Part shown: positions 1 through 6,465 of the stretch, in pieces
How positions within the stretch are numbered: the first letter of the stretch is position 1
How the letters are laid out: the number at the start of each line of letters is the position of its first letter
DNA from: Smithella sp.
GTDB lineage: Bacteria; Desulfobacterota; Syntrophia; Syntrophales; Smithellaceae
NCBI GenBank assembly: GCA_012797505.1
Contig: JAAZOZ010000026.1
Coordinates: 1 to 11,141 of the forward strand
DNA: 11,141 nucleotides
Direction of reading: 5' to 3'
Made by a program: the position numbers and the translations under genes
The notes under the pieces: generated by a model
Database searches by the model: none
Told to the model about the DNA's origin: nothing
Seen by the model: only the letters and a program-made list of their open reading frames with translations

Positions 1-733
1 ACCATTCTCCCGTCATGTATTTCCATAAATCAGCCTTCTTGCTGTTTAGGTCGGATATGAAATTGATCCGGTTTTGATTTAAAACTGATCTCCGGATTTG
101 AAATTCGATCCGCCAGACATTCTTCGGATCATCCGTAAACCACAGGAGCAGCCATCTTTCCTCGCAGCCATCCTTCTTAATTTCTGCGGATTTGTCGTAA
201 AGGCGAAGCTCAATAGGTGAACTTTTGCTGCCGCAATAAAAGGTTTCCAATTTATCACCATCCATAAAATGCGATGTCTTATCCGCCTTGCCGACCATGT
301 AACTTTTCAAGAATTCCAAACTAAGGCCACAGGGAATTCTGAAATCCGCGTAGAGATCGCACCGGCTGATTTTGTGCTGGCTGACAGTTCCGCCAAAAGC
401 CTCAATATCCGACGTGACAAGCTCGATCAGCTCTTTTTCCGACAGTTCCCAATGGAGGGCTTCCGATGTAAAGGATACGTAAACATTTGGAATGTGATTC
501 GCCGACTTGGTTATGGATATGAAACCATCATATTCGGGATATTTGACATGATAACGGTAATTGGGGGCTTTTCCGCCCGGATAAAATATATGCGGCCTTG
601 ACCCTTCTTCTTCGATAATAATTCCATCCTTTCCATAGGCATTTGCTTTTCGTTCATCAAATCTCTGTTTCAGCTCATCCCAATTGTCGCCCCAGGTAAC
701 GTAAAAACCGACATCCAGGGTATCTATGCCGCT
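1..733 (-). pseudogene. Replication initiation factor (Rep-like), 5'-truncated and running off the window
   Basis: On the minus strand one frame is open from the insertion-sequence boundary to base 1, giving about 244 residues. It begins with TLDVGFYVTWG, continues through ISRCDLYADF (near 375-345) and IELRLYDKSAEI (near 210-175), and has VWRIEFQIRRSVL near 105-65, then LWKYMTGEW at the window edge. This order resembles, from memory, plasmid and phage rolling-circle replication initiators of the Rep_trans/replication-initiation-factor type. Such proteins nick the origin through a tyrosine; I cannot say which tyrosine is used here. No ATG, GTG or TTG lies in frame between the TAA inside the insertion-sequence end and the conserved TLDVGFYV block, so the native start is missing. 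The C-terminus lies outside the window. The gene is probably a remnant of an integrated plasmid or phage. Family call moderate; truncation directly visible. Confidence 0.6.
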
Positions 734-734
734 A

Positions 735-751
735 GTACCACGTAACGTTTA
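735..751 (+). repeat. IS630 left terminal inverted repeat
   Basis: GTACCACGTAACGTTTA is the left end of the element. It matches the right end at 14 of the first 16 positions and directly follows the duplicated TA at 733-734. Confidence 0.85.
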
Positions 752-1441
752 TAAATTCGGGTAAAGACGTTTTAATTTTATGCGCGCATCCGATGTTTTA
801 AATTGCCATGATATTTTTTTCATGCAGCTGTTTCGTTCTTTTTCCCACGCGGACACTTGTGTTTGCATGGTGGGCATGTCTGGAATGCGACCGCTCAGAC
901 ACTGCCCTTTTAAAACGCTGAGTTCGATTTCCGCCATATTCAACCAACTGCCGTGCTTCGGTGTGTAATGAATATCCAGACGTTTTGCCAGCCGCCTGGC
1001 TTCTGCCGGCTCAAAGGCTTCATAGAGTGAGGAGATGTTGTGAGTATTCAAATTATCCATCACCAGCCTAACTTGGATTGCATTTTTGTAACGCTCATCA
1101 AGCATCTGCTTGATTTGCAACGCCCACTCTTTTTTGGTGCGATGCTCAGTAATCGCCACATGTCGTTTGCCGGCAAGGGGTTCCACTTCCATGAATATTT
1201 CCGCCACACCATGCCTGACATACTCGTCATCAATGCGCACGGGGTGGCCAGATTTGCATGGTATTGGATTACGAACTTCGCCAATCATCTGTTTGCACGA
1301 TTCATCCATGCATATCACCGGGTAGTCCGGATCGTACGGCAGGTGATAGACATCAAGAACGTCTTCCATGTTCGCTACAAAGGCCGCGCTCCCTTCCGGT
1401 GGGATTTTCCAGTACTTGCTGAGATGAGGTTTAAGTTCGTT
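749..1441 (-). CDS. IS630 transposase, catalytic frame (orfB)
   Basis: This is the DDE (RNase H-like) catalytic half, 230 residues from the frameshift point. The triad is intact: Asp in VICMDES, Asp in LVMDNLNTH and Glu in GSWLNMAEIE, which counting from the internal Met at 1369 are D22, D105 and E147. The C-terminal WQFKTSDARIKLKRLYP is also typical of the family. Joined to the upstream frame by a -1 shift, the protein is 377 residues from the Met at 1881, a normal IS630 length. An ATG at 1369 could start a separate 206-residue product, but I see no convincing ribosome-binding site for it, and it would lack the first part of the catalytic domain. The boundary at 1441 is the shift position, not a start codon. 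Confidence 0.88.
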   Translation of the reverse strand, partial: NELKPHLSKYWKIPPEGSAAFVANMEDVLDVYHLPYDPDYPVICMDESCKQMIGEVRNPIPCKSGHPVRIDDEYVRHGVAEIFMEVEPLAGKRHVAITEHRTKKEWALQIKQMLDERYKNAIQVRLVMDNLNTHNISSLYEAFEPAEARRLAKRLDIHYTPKHGSWLNMAEIELSVLKGQCLSGRIPDMPTMQTQVSAWEKERNSCMKKISWQFKTSDARIKLKRLYPNL

Positions 1442-1881
1442 TTTTTTAAAACCCGCTGCACAGTCATATGCGATACGGATTCTGCAAAACGAAGCTCAAC
1501 GGCTTTGTCTGCCAGCAAGCGGACCGTCCATCGCTGGTGTCCCGCCGGCGCCTCTGAGCAGGCTAATGATATCAACCGTGCTTCAAAGGCACCGTCGAAT
1601 ATCACTTCCCTTGGCGGCTTTTCCAAAGGTTTGCGTTCAAGTGCAGCCTCCAGACCGTCCTCAACAAAGCGTTTCTTAAGGTGTTCAATGGACCGGCTAC
1701 TGACCCCAAGAGCTGTTGCGACATCGGCAACGTTCCACCCCGGACCCTCGACGCCGGCATCACACAGCAATAACGCTCTGGCATGGATAAATCTTCTGGC
1801 GTGTGTTTTCCCTCGCCGGGTTATGTCTTCAAGTTCTCTACGTTCCTCCTTTGTTAAGGTGACTCGATATCTTGGCGACAT
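1375..1881 (-). CDS. IS630 transposase, N-terminal frame (orfA)
   Basis: This frame encodes the helix-turn-helix DNA-binding half of an IS630-type transposase: a segment such as WNVADVATALGVSSRSIEHL, then a second homeodomain-like stretch (RWTVRLLADKAVE) and MTVQRVLKK. The frame could begin at ATG 1893. I prefer ATG 1881 because GGAGG (1887-1891) lies five bases before it and would fall inside the first codons of the longer version. After the lysines at 1446-1441 the reading departs from family sequence and stops at 1375. In the -1 frame the expected continuation NELKPHLSKYWKIPPEG appears at once, so this is the first half of a split transposase. It is made either by frameshifting at the A8 run or has been broken by a one-base loss. 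Confidence 0.85.
   Translation of the reverse strand: MSPRYRVTLTKEERRELEDITRRGKTHARRFIHARALLLCDAGVEGPGWNVADVATALGVSSRSIEHLKKRFVEDGLEAALERKPLEKPPREVIFDGAFEARLISLACSEAPAGHQRWTVRLLADKAVELRFAESVSHMTVQRVLKKTNLNLISASTGKSHRKGARPL
1440..1447 (-). other. A8 slippery run at the transposase frame junction
   Basis: On the minus strand the run of eight A reads TTA AAA AAA ACG in the first frame, giving a textbook A AAA AAA heptamer with both lysine codons in phase. Slipping back one base gives AAA AAA AAC GAA, which restores the expected family sequence exactly. I see no obvious downstream stem-loop, so programmed frameshifting is plausible but a simple deletion of one A is also possible. Confidence 0.6.
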
Positions 1882-1913
1882 GGCAACCTCCATATGTAGT
1901 TTTACGCCAAGGT

Positions 1914-1943
1914 ATCATATTTATCATATATACGAAAGAACAA
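1914..1943 (-). promoter_or_regulatory. Candidate transposase promoter inside the IS right end
   Basis: On the minus strand TTGTTC (1943-1938) and TATGAT (1919-1914) are separated by 18 bases and lie about 33 bases upstream of the transposase start at 1881. The -10 matches 5 of 6 consensus positions; the -35 is weak. A second TATGAT lies nine bases further upstream, forming a TATCATAT direct repeat on the plus strand. Confidence 0.35.
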
Positions 1944-1957
1944 ATGTTACATGGTAC
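1941..1957 (-). repeat. IS630 right terminal inverted repeat
   Basis: Read on the minus strand this is GTACCATGTAACATTTG. It mirrors the left end and is followed on the plus strand by the duplicated TA at 1958-1959. Confidence 0.85.
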
Positions 1958-2024
1958 TAGGCCCCGGCCTTCGCCGGGGGGACGACTTGGATTACTTTTT
2001 ACGAGACCGCCGATTTTCAGCCAT
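1958..2024. repeat. Intergenic hairpin repeat (REP-like), bordering the IS
   Basis: CCCCGGC (1962-1968) and GCCGGGG (1973-1979) form a perfect 7-bp stem with a four-base loop. They are followed by GACGACTTGGATTAC and then TTTTTACGAGACCGCC. From memory, units of this kind (a GC-rich stem followed by a TTTTTACGAGACC segment) are scattered between genes in several deltaproteobacterial genomes. The stem is visible; the family assignment is recollection and only one copy is in the window. The IS630 CTAG target lies at its edge. Confidence 0.5.
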
Positions 2025-2064
2025 GAAAAAAATCGCGGGCCCTTTTCGTGCGGACCCGCGATTT
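2025..2064 (-). terminator. Intrinsic terminator of the CoA-transferase operon
   Basis: On the minus strand AAATCGCGGG (2064-2055) pairs perfectly with CCCGCGATTT (2039-2030), a 10-bp GC-rich stem, and the transcript continues directly into a run of U (2030-2025). It lies 36 bases beyond the subunit B stop codon. Confidence 0.85.
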
Positions 2065-2100
2065 CATTGCCGGTTGCTGCAGCATCTTTTTTTTGGGCCT

Positions 2101-2892
2101 TTACTGCGTCGGCATGACGGTGAAGACGCCCCGCGGATCCACTTCGGCGCGGATCACCTTCAAGGCTTCGGGCGTAACCAGTTTGGTTTCGGGAATTGCT
2201 CCTTCGGGTTTGAGAAGCTCAAAACCGGTGAGCTGCTGGGCCAGTTCAAAGGTGACGCCGGGCGTCAGGGATTTGACCCGCATGCGCTTGCTTACCGGAT
2301 GAAAATCATAGACACCCCAGGGACTGATCACCGCGGCGGGGCCGTTGCCGATGAGGCCCGCCTCCCTGCGGGAATCGCCGCCTGCGAGCCAGCCGACCGA
2401 CGTGATAAAATCGACCCTTTCCGGGAACTTGTCCGGCGTCTGGAGTCCGACCAGAACCATCTTCTCGGTGAGCGACGACAAATCGTTGTTGCCGCCGCTG
2501 CCGGTCAGGCGAACTTTGGGATGATGGTAGTCCTTGCCGATCATGTGGGTGTTGATGTTGCCGTACATATCCACCTGGGCAAACCCCAGAAACCCGATGT
2601 CCACGTAGCCGTTGTAGCACTGCGCGAACGAATAGGACATCTCCATGATGGTGGGGGATTTGCGCCAGGTCATGGGACAGCCGACCGACCAGGGCATATC
2701 GCCTTCGATCGGGTCCTGCCCGCCGGATTCATACACAAGCGTAATGTTGGGGGCGTGGGTTTTCTTGGCCAGAATCCCCGCCACCATGGGGATTCCCGTG
2801 CCGATATAAACAATCGAATGGTCTTCGATCTGCTGCGCGATAATATAGGCCAATGTCTCCAGCGGATTGGCCGGTGCGTTTAAGTCTCGCAT
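2101..2892 (-). CDS. gctB: Glutaconate-type CoA-transferase, subunit B (catalytic)
   Basis: A class I CoA-transferase beta subunit of 263 residues, close to the 266 I recall for Acidaminococcus GctB. Enzymes of this family move CoA between carboxylic acids through a glutamyl-CoA intermediate in the cytoplasm. The catalytic glutamate is E55 in YESGG (E54 in GctB). Other matching blocks are GTGIPMVAGILAKK (31-44), DYHHPKVRLTGSGGNND in mid-protein, FITSVGWLAGG, and the C-terminal AEVDPRGVFTVMP. The ATG follows an AGGACAGGAG ribosome-binding region, and the stop of subunit A lies only 14 bases upstream, so the two are co-translated. The presence of the glutamate argues against the Glu-lacking IpdB type. 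The true substrate (glutaconate, another dicarboxylate or a 3-oxoacid) cannot be read from sequence. In an anaerobe it would fit glutamate fermentation or aromatic acid breakdown. Confidence 0.88.
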   Translation of the reverse strand: MRDLNAPANPLETLAYIIAQQIEDHSIVYIGTGIPMVAGILAKKTHAPNITLVYESGGQDPIEGDMPWSVGCPMTWRKSPTIMEMSYSFAQCYNGYVDIGFLGFAQVDMYGNINTHMIGKDYHHPKVRLTGSGGNNDLSSLTEKMVLVGLQTPDKFPERVDFITSVGWLAGGDSRREAGLIGNGPAAVISPWGVYDFHPVSKRMRVKSLTPGVTFELAQQLTGFELLKPEGAIPETKLVTPEALKVIRAEVDPRGVFTVMPTQ

Positions 2893-2906
2893 AATCTGCT
2901 CCTGTC

Positions 2907-3998
2907 CTAATAGTAAATTCCTGAATCATGCGTCAGGGTATATTCCTCGTATGAGAAATCAATGTCTTCATTGTCGGCTTCCGCGGCTTTCGTCTGGCGG
3001 CGGGCCTCGGCGATCCATTTGGCGCCTCCCAGCTTGTCCACAAATTCAAATTGATTCTTTGTGCCCATAATCCATTCATTGCAAAATGCCAGGTTGTTTT
3101 CTTCCGAGACGCCGCCGAATCGCATGCACTTCTCCCACCACTGCCGCGGCCAGTAGTAACAGCCGGGCATGCTGCCGGGAAGCGCGCCAAAGGGCATTTC
3201 GACCACGGCATCGGCGTAGAAGAACGGGATGATCTGTCCCTGTTTGTTGTAGCGGATGTCGCTTTCAGGAACGATCTCCTCTGCTGTGATGATCAGTTTG
3301 CGCGCCGCCGCCGCTACTGCCAGATCATTGACGGCGGGGCCGTAAATGTAGGCATTGCCGTACTTGTCCGCCGCGTGGCAATGGATGATCGCGCAATCGG
3401 GATACAGGGCCGGAACAAACACCGACGGATCCTTGTCCGCCTTCAGCGGATGCTGAACGACCTTGAGGTACGGGTTGTAGCGGACGAGATCGCTGCCCAG
3501 CATCTGTTTGCTGAAAACCCCCGGAACGCCGAGCTGTGCGGCCTTGAATCCCTGAGCCACGCCGCCGTGACTCCATTCGGAAAGAATCGTGATCTTGCCG
3601 GCTTTGAGCGCCCGGTCATAAACCTTATCAATCCCGCGCATTTCCGCGCCCGTATAGGAACTGTGGGAATGCGTCACCAACCCGTAGGCGATAAAAAAGC
3701 TCTGATTGGTATTGGGCGCGCCGATCATCTGCAGGTTCTTTTTCCCCTGACGGATGATTTCGTAAAACGCCTGATGGGGTGTGCGTACGTAAGAAAAACC
3801 ACCGTCCGTGATGATGTCTCCATCCTGCACGTACGTCGCAACCGCCTCGCCAATGGTCATCCGCTTGTCCTTCTTGGCGTGTTCTTTCTTTAAATGCGCC
3901 GCGCGCGCTGATTCAAAATCAACCAGGCGATCCAGAACGGATGTATCGCCGAGTTTCAGATTCGCGACGGCCTCCTCGTTGTAGAGATATTTTGCCAT
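2907..3998 (-). CDS. gctA: Glutaconate-type CoA-transferase, subunit A
   Basis: The partner alpha subunit, 363 residues, which would build the heteromeric CoA-transferase with the following gene. From residue 47 it tracks GctA: MTIGEAVATYVQDGD, GGFSYVRTPHQAFYEIIRQG (66-85), a QMLGSDL segment where GctA has QGSGL, AEEIVPESDIR, DAVVEMPFGALPG, and a late FCNEWIMGTK...VDKLG block. The first 46 residues are extra compared with the 320-residue Acidaminococcus subunit. I keep the ATG at 3998 because a strong GGAGGAG lies six bases before it. An internal start at Met47 (3860), after AAGGAC, would give a family-sized protein and cannot be excluded. The tail (residues 345-363) is acidic and tyrosine-rich. 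Promoter and shared terminator make this a two-gene operon. Confidence 0.88.
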   Translation of the reverse strand: MAKYLYNEEAVANLKLGDTSVLDRLVDFESARAAHLKKEHAKKDKRMTIGEAVATYVQDGDIITDGGFSYVRTPHQAFYEIIRQGKKNLQMIGAPNTNQSFFIAYGLVTHSHSSYTGAEMRGIDKVYDRALKAGKITILSEWSHGGVAQGFKAAQLGVPGVFSKQMLGSDLVRYNPYLKVVQHPLKADKDPSVFVPALYPDCAIIHCHAADKYGNAYIYGPAVNDLAVAAAARKLIITAEEIVPESDIRYNKQGQIIPFFYADAVVEMPFGALPGSMPGCYYWPRQWWEKCMRFGGVSEENNLAFCNEWIMGTKNQFEFVDKLGGAKWIAEARRQTKAAEADNEDIDFSYEEYTLTHDSGIYY

Positions 3999-4058
3999 CT
4001 CTTTCTCCTCCTCTTTGTATTAACCCCATGTGTTCCCTCACATTATAAACTTTTAAAA

Positions 4059-4087
4059 AGATTACTATCCCGGCCCGTTAAGGTCAA
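4059..4087 (-). promoter_or_regulatory. Sigma-70-type promoter for the CoA-transferase operon
   Basis: On the minus strand TTGACC (4087-4082) and TAATCT (4064-4059) are separated by exactly 17 bases, about 60 bases upstream of the subunit A start. A perfect TATAAT (4047-4042) lies further in, but I see no good -35 at 16-18 bases from it, so it is the second choice. Confidence 0.55.
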
Positions 4088-4153
4088 GAGTTAACTTTTA
4101 AGTGTTGTCCGGCAGTGGTGCTCGAAAGACTTTGATATTCTTGATGTTTTTGC

Positions 4154-5428
4154 TTACTTATCTTTTGAGCCGTTGGAATTGAACCGGTTGTCGGAGTGAT
4201 CGTACTGCTCGAAAATATCCTTCAGATCAACGTCATGGTCTTCCAGAACGACATACTGCTGCCAGTCATCTTCCTTGCGTTTGTCCTCAGGCTTGATCAA
4301 CGCATCGTCGAGATTGGCGGTGTAAACAACGTTTTGAACGGCATTGGGATCGATCAGTGAAGAAACATAGTCCTTTTCCTTGGACGAATCCGCACCCATG
4401 CCGAAACTCTTGTACGGGTGGTTAAAGGAAGGAAGGCGATCGATAAACTCCTTTCGGTAGAGTTCCATCGTGAACATGCCTTCATTCCGGCCGGTATGCA
4501 TAATCGTTTCCAACTGCGTCAGCTTATTTTCACGGATGCTGCTCCGGACGGATGAAGAACCCCGCAGGATGGACAGGACCGGAACGCGGAAGCCCGCCTT
4601 CTCGATATGAATCAGTTGCTGGATGATCAGCCAGGAAAACGAAGAGGCAAATTGATAGCGAATGATCTCCTGGCCCTCTCCGGAAACGCAATTGTTGATG
4701 CGGTAAATGGCGTCTTCCGCGTCCGTGGCGTGCAGGGTTCCGAACACCAGATGGCCGGACTCGGCCGCCGTCAGGGCGGTCTTGATGGTATCCGGGTCCC
4801 GAAGCTCCCCGACAAAAATGACGTCCGGATTTTCACGAAGGGAATCCAGCAGTCCCTGCTCGAAAGACGGCACGTGAATGCCCACCTCCCGCTGTTCAAT
4901 AAACGCTTTCTTGGGCTTGAACCGGTATTCAATCGGGTCTTCAATCGTGATGATATGGACCGGCCGGGTCCGGTTGATTTCTTCAATAATCGCCGCGACC
5001 GTGGTGGATTTGCCCGATCCCGTGCTGCCGCAGACCAGAACCATTCCCGCCCGAAGATCGCGAATCTGGTTGAGGGAGGGGTGCAGGTTCAGCGCGTTCA
5101 CGTCCGGAATCGTTTCGGGAAGCAGGCGGATGGCCAGGCTCAGTCCCCGCGTCGTGTAGAACGCATTGATCCTGATCCGCACTTCCTGAAGAGACATCGC
5201 GAAATCGACAGACCATCGCCTTCTCAGGGTGAAAAGCTGGCGGTCGCTCAGCATTTCCTTGACCAGCTTGTCGATTTCCGTGTGCGTCCATTTCATGTTT
5301 TTATCGGAATGAATCACGCCGTCCCTTCGGAAAATCAGCGGATAACCTCCCGTAATATGCAGATCCGAAATTCTCTGTTTGATCGCCGCAAGAATCAGAT
5401 CATTGAAACGCTTGTCCATAGAAACCAT
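4154..5428 (-). CDS. PilT/PilU-family type IV pilus retraction ATPase with acidic C-terminal tail
   Basis: A hexameric AAA-like ATPase of the secretion superfamily that would power retraction or disassembly of type IV pili at the inner membrane. Core motifs in order: SDLHITGG (21-28, the N-terminal signature), Walker A GSTGSGKST (134-142), Asp box IITIEDPIEY (159-168), Walker B DVIFVGELRD (202-211), His box GHLVFGTLHATDA (225-237), and VRSSIRENK...MHTGRNEGM (294-318), matching the PilT AIRNLIRE region. The family-like part ends near residue 333. The remaining roughly 90 residues are rich in Asp and Glu and unfamiliar; typical PilT is about 345 residues and PilU about 380. Two starts are possible: ATG 5428 (AAAGG only two bases away) or ATG 5419 (11 bases away). 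No other pilus gene is in the window, so PilT versus PilU versus an unrelated paralog is open. Confidence 0.87.
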   Translation of the reverse strand: MVSMDKRFNDLILAAIKQRISDLHITGGYPLIFRRDGVIHSDKNMKWTHTEIDKLVKEMLSDRQLFTLRRRWSVDFAMSLQEVRIRINAFYTTRGLSLAIRLLPETIPDVNALNLHPSLNQIRDLRAGMVLVCGSTGSGKSTTVAAIIEEINRTRPVHIITIEDPIEYRFKPKKAFIEQREVGIHVPSFEQGLLDSLRENPDVIFVGELRDPDTIKTALTAAESGHLVFGTLHATDAEDAIYRINNCVSGEGQEIIRYQFASSFSWLIIQQLIHIEKAGFRVPVLSILRGSSSVRSSIRENKLTQLETIMHTGRNEGMFTMELYRKEFIDRLPSFNHPYKSFGMGADSSKEKDYVSSLIDPNAVQNVVYTANLDDALIKPEDKRKEDDWQQYVVLEDHDVDLKDIFEQYDHSDNRFNSNGSKDK

Positions 5429-5437
5429 AACCTTTTG

Positions 5438-5576
5438 CCGGTATGCCGAGAGCTTTGAAAAATGTCATTTCGAGGAGCGTGAGCGACGAGAAATCTTAAG
5501 GATGGCCGTTTGTTCAAGATTTCTCCCTTCGGTCGAAATGACAAAAATGGCCGTTATTCAAAGCTCTCATGCCGGG
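5438..5576. repeat. Nested palindromic intergenic repeat, 139 bp
   Basis: Three inverted pairs are nested. The outer pair is GAGAGCTTTGAA (5448-5459) with TTCAAAGCTCTC (5557-5568), extended outward by CCGGTATG and CATGCCGG. The middle pair is TGTCATTTCGA (5463-5473) with TCGAAATGACA (5533-5543), perfect. The inner pair is GAGAAATCTT (5488-5497) with AAGATTTCTC (5516-5525), perfect. A direct repeat ATGGCCGTT (5502-5510 and 5547-5555) is also present. The shape suggests a small non-autonomous mobile element (MITE/REP-like). The TGTCATTTCGA...GAGAAATCTT unit is one I recall from intergenic repeats of other bacteria. It ends nine bases before the PilT-like start at 5428, so it lies in that gene's leader. 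Confidence 0.75.
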
Positions 5577-5773
5577 TTCCCCGGGGGAAACCAGGTTTTT
5601 CCCCTGCCACCGGATTCCCGACCGCGAGAGACAATAGAAGAAAAACCGGCCGGCGTCAAGCGGAAAAGGCAAAGGCAAAACATGCGGATAAACATCACTC
5701 CCTCTGAAGCAAAACACCTTGACAAACACCATTCGCCAAGGGCACATCCCGTCAGCCGCGGCGAAGTTTTATC
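5577..5773. other. Rest of the divergent intergenic region, no gene seen
   Basis: Between the palindromic repeat and the promoter of the next gene I find no convincing coding sequence or RNA gene. It contains a compact palindrome GGTTCCCCGGGGGAAACC (5576-5594) with almost no loop, and a TTGACA at 5719-5724 without a matching -10. A promoter for the leftward ATPase gene should lie somewhere here or in the repeat, but I could not pick one out. Confidence 0.4.
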
Positions 5774-5802
5774 TTGACTTATGAAAGCGCCGGTTTTACA
5801 AA
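5774..5802 (+). promoter_or_regulatory. Candidate sigma-70 promoter for the secreted protein at 5844
   Basis: TTGACT (5774-5779) and TACAAA (5797-5802) are separated by 17 bases. The -35 matches 5 of 6 and the -10 matches 4 of 6 consensus positions. The expected transcript start leaves a leader of roughly 30-35 bases before the ATG at 5844. Confidence 0.5.
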
Positions 5803-5843
5803 TTCAGACAGAATCCTGAATATGAAGAAATGAGGGAAAATCC

Positions 5844-6431
5844 ATGAAAAACAAAAGATATTGGCTGATTGTGGCGGTTCTGGGAATGACGCTCGCTTGC
5901 CCTGCATTCGGCGGAACGGCCTTCGGCTATGAAAAAATTGTTGATTTCATTCTCAAAGTGCACCCGGACGTACCGGCTTCCGCCATTCCCGACGATTTTC
6001 TGAAAACGGGCAGCGACGACGGCTACGGCTATGCGCATGAAGGGTATATCGACGGTTTCAAGATCATCTGCCGCTCCAAAGGCGGTGTCGTCAAATCCCT
6101 GCACGCGCAAAAGCAGTTCAACACGGGTGACCTGAGCGCCGAACACACCTACTACAACATCCTGGGAAATGTTCTGGCCAAACTGATCAAGAAATACAAC
6201 GGCACATTGGTCAACGAAAAGGGGCGGGGGGAAAGCACCGACAAGGTGCCGTACGACTACGGAGAATATTGCTACTATACGGCGCTGAAAGGAGCGGGAA
6301 AGACGATCAAAACCAAAGACTACAAACTGGGGTTCTGGTACGATCTCGGCGTCTGGAAGCGGTGCGACAACGTCAGCTACAATGGGGAGAACCCGGGAAA
6401 CGTCATCATTGAATTCCGGCCGGGCAACTGA
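5844..6431 (+). CDS. Small secreted protein of unknown function
   Basis: A 195-residue protein that I do not recognise. The N-terminus is a clear export signal: KNKR followed by a hydrophobic stretch (YWLIVAVLGMTLACPAFG, 6-23), with cleavage likely near residues 23-28. The cysteine at 19 lies in TLAC, a poor lipobox, so a lipoprotein is possible but less likely. The mature part is rich in Tyr, Gly and Lys, has aromatic clusters (DGYGYAHEGY, EYCYYTAL, GFWYDLGVW) and three cysteines (C76, C143, C174). There are no other membrane segments. It has a GAGGG ribosome-binding site eight bases before ATG and its own promoter. It sits 109 bases upstream of the envelope gene run and may be expressed with it or alone. 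No function is assigned. Confidence 0.75.
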   Translation: MKNKRYWLIVAVLGMTLACPAFGGTAFGYEKIVDFILKVHPDVPASAIPDDFLKTGSDDGYGYAHEGYIDGFKIICRSKGGVVKSLHAQKQFNTGDLSAEHTYYNILGNVLAKLIKKYNGTLVNEKGRGESTDKVPYDYGEYCYYTALKGAGKTIKTKDYKLGFWYDLGVWKRCDNVSYNGENPGNVIIEFRPGN

Positions 6432-6465
6432 CGCTCTGACCGGAAACTTCCGACCTGCTTTCAAC

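Larger units (their letters stand above)
735..1957 (-). mobile_element. IS630-family insertion sequence, complete, 1223 bp
   Basis: The two ends are inverted repeats: GTACCACGTAACGTTT at the left and GTACCATGTAACATTT read inward from the right, 14 of 16 identical. Each end is flanked by TA inside a CTAG tetramer (732-735 and 1957-1960). This is the known target choice and TA duplication of IS630-type elements. The interior holds only a transposase, on the minus strand, in two overlapping frames. Its stop codon lies 13 bases from the left end. Because ends, target duplication and DDE residues all survive, the element looks recent or still competent, provided the frameshift is productive. Confidence 0.92.

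Noticed and set aside
269..601. Plus-strand 110-codon frame in the Rep region
   Set aside because: The minus strand has the recognisable Rep-like sequence over the same bases; this frame shows no family features.
1040..1960. Plus-strand open frame of 306 codons across the insertion sequence
   Set aside because: It runs antisense through both transposase halves and out of the element; composition is not protein-like and no ribosome-binding site is seen.
1951..2883. Long plus-strand open frame (310 codons) opposite CoA-transferase subunit B
   Set aside because: It is the antisense of a gene with clear family motifs and a catalytic residue. Its protein is rich in His, Arg and Asp, as is typical of antisense frames, and shows no family pattern.
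3051..3893. Long plus-strand open frame opposite CoA-transferase subunit A
   Set aside because: Shadow of the real minus-strand gene, which has strong homology, a promoter and a ribosome-binding site; no own signals.
2101..3998. IpdA/IpdB-type ring-opening hydrolase instead of a CoA-transferase
   Set aside because: The catalytic glutamate of CoA-transferases is present in YESGG, and both subunits track GctA and GctB through their full length.
4607..5458. Plus-strand open frame of 283 codons opposite the PilT-like gene
   Set aside because: The opposite strand carries all PilT motifs; this frame is an antisense shadow.
5576..5594. Palindrome GGTTCCCCGGGGGAAACC followed by a short T run, read as a terminator
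   Set aside because: The loop is too small for a normal hairpin, and no plus-strand gene ends upstream of it. The minus strand lacks a T run on the needed side.
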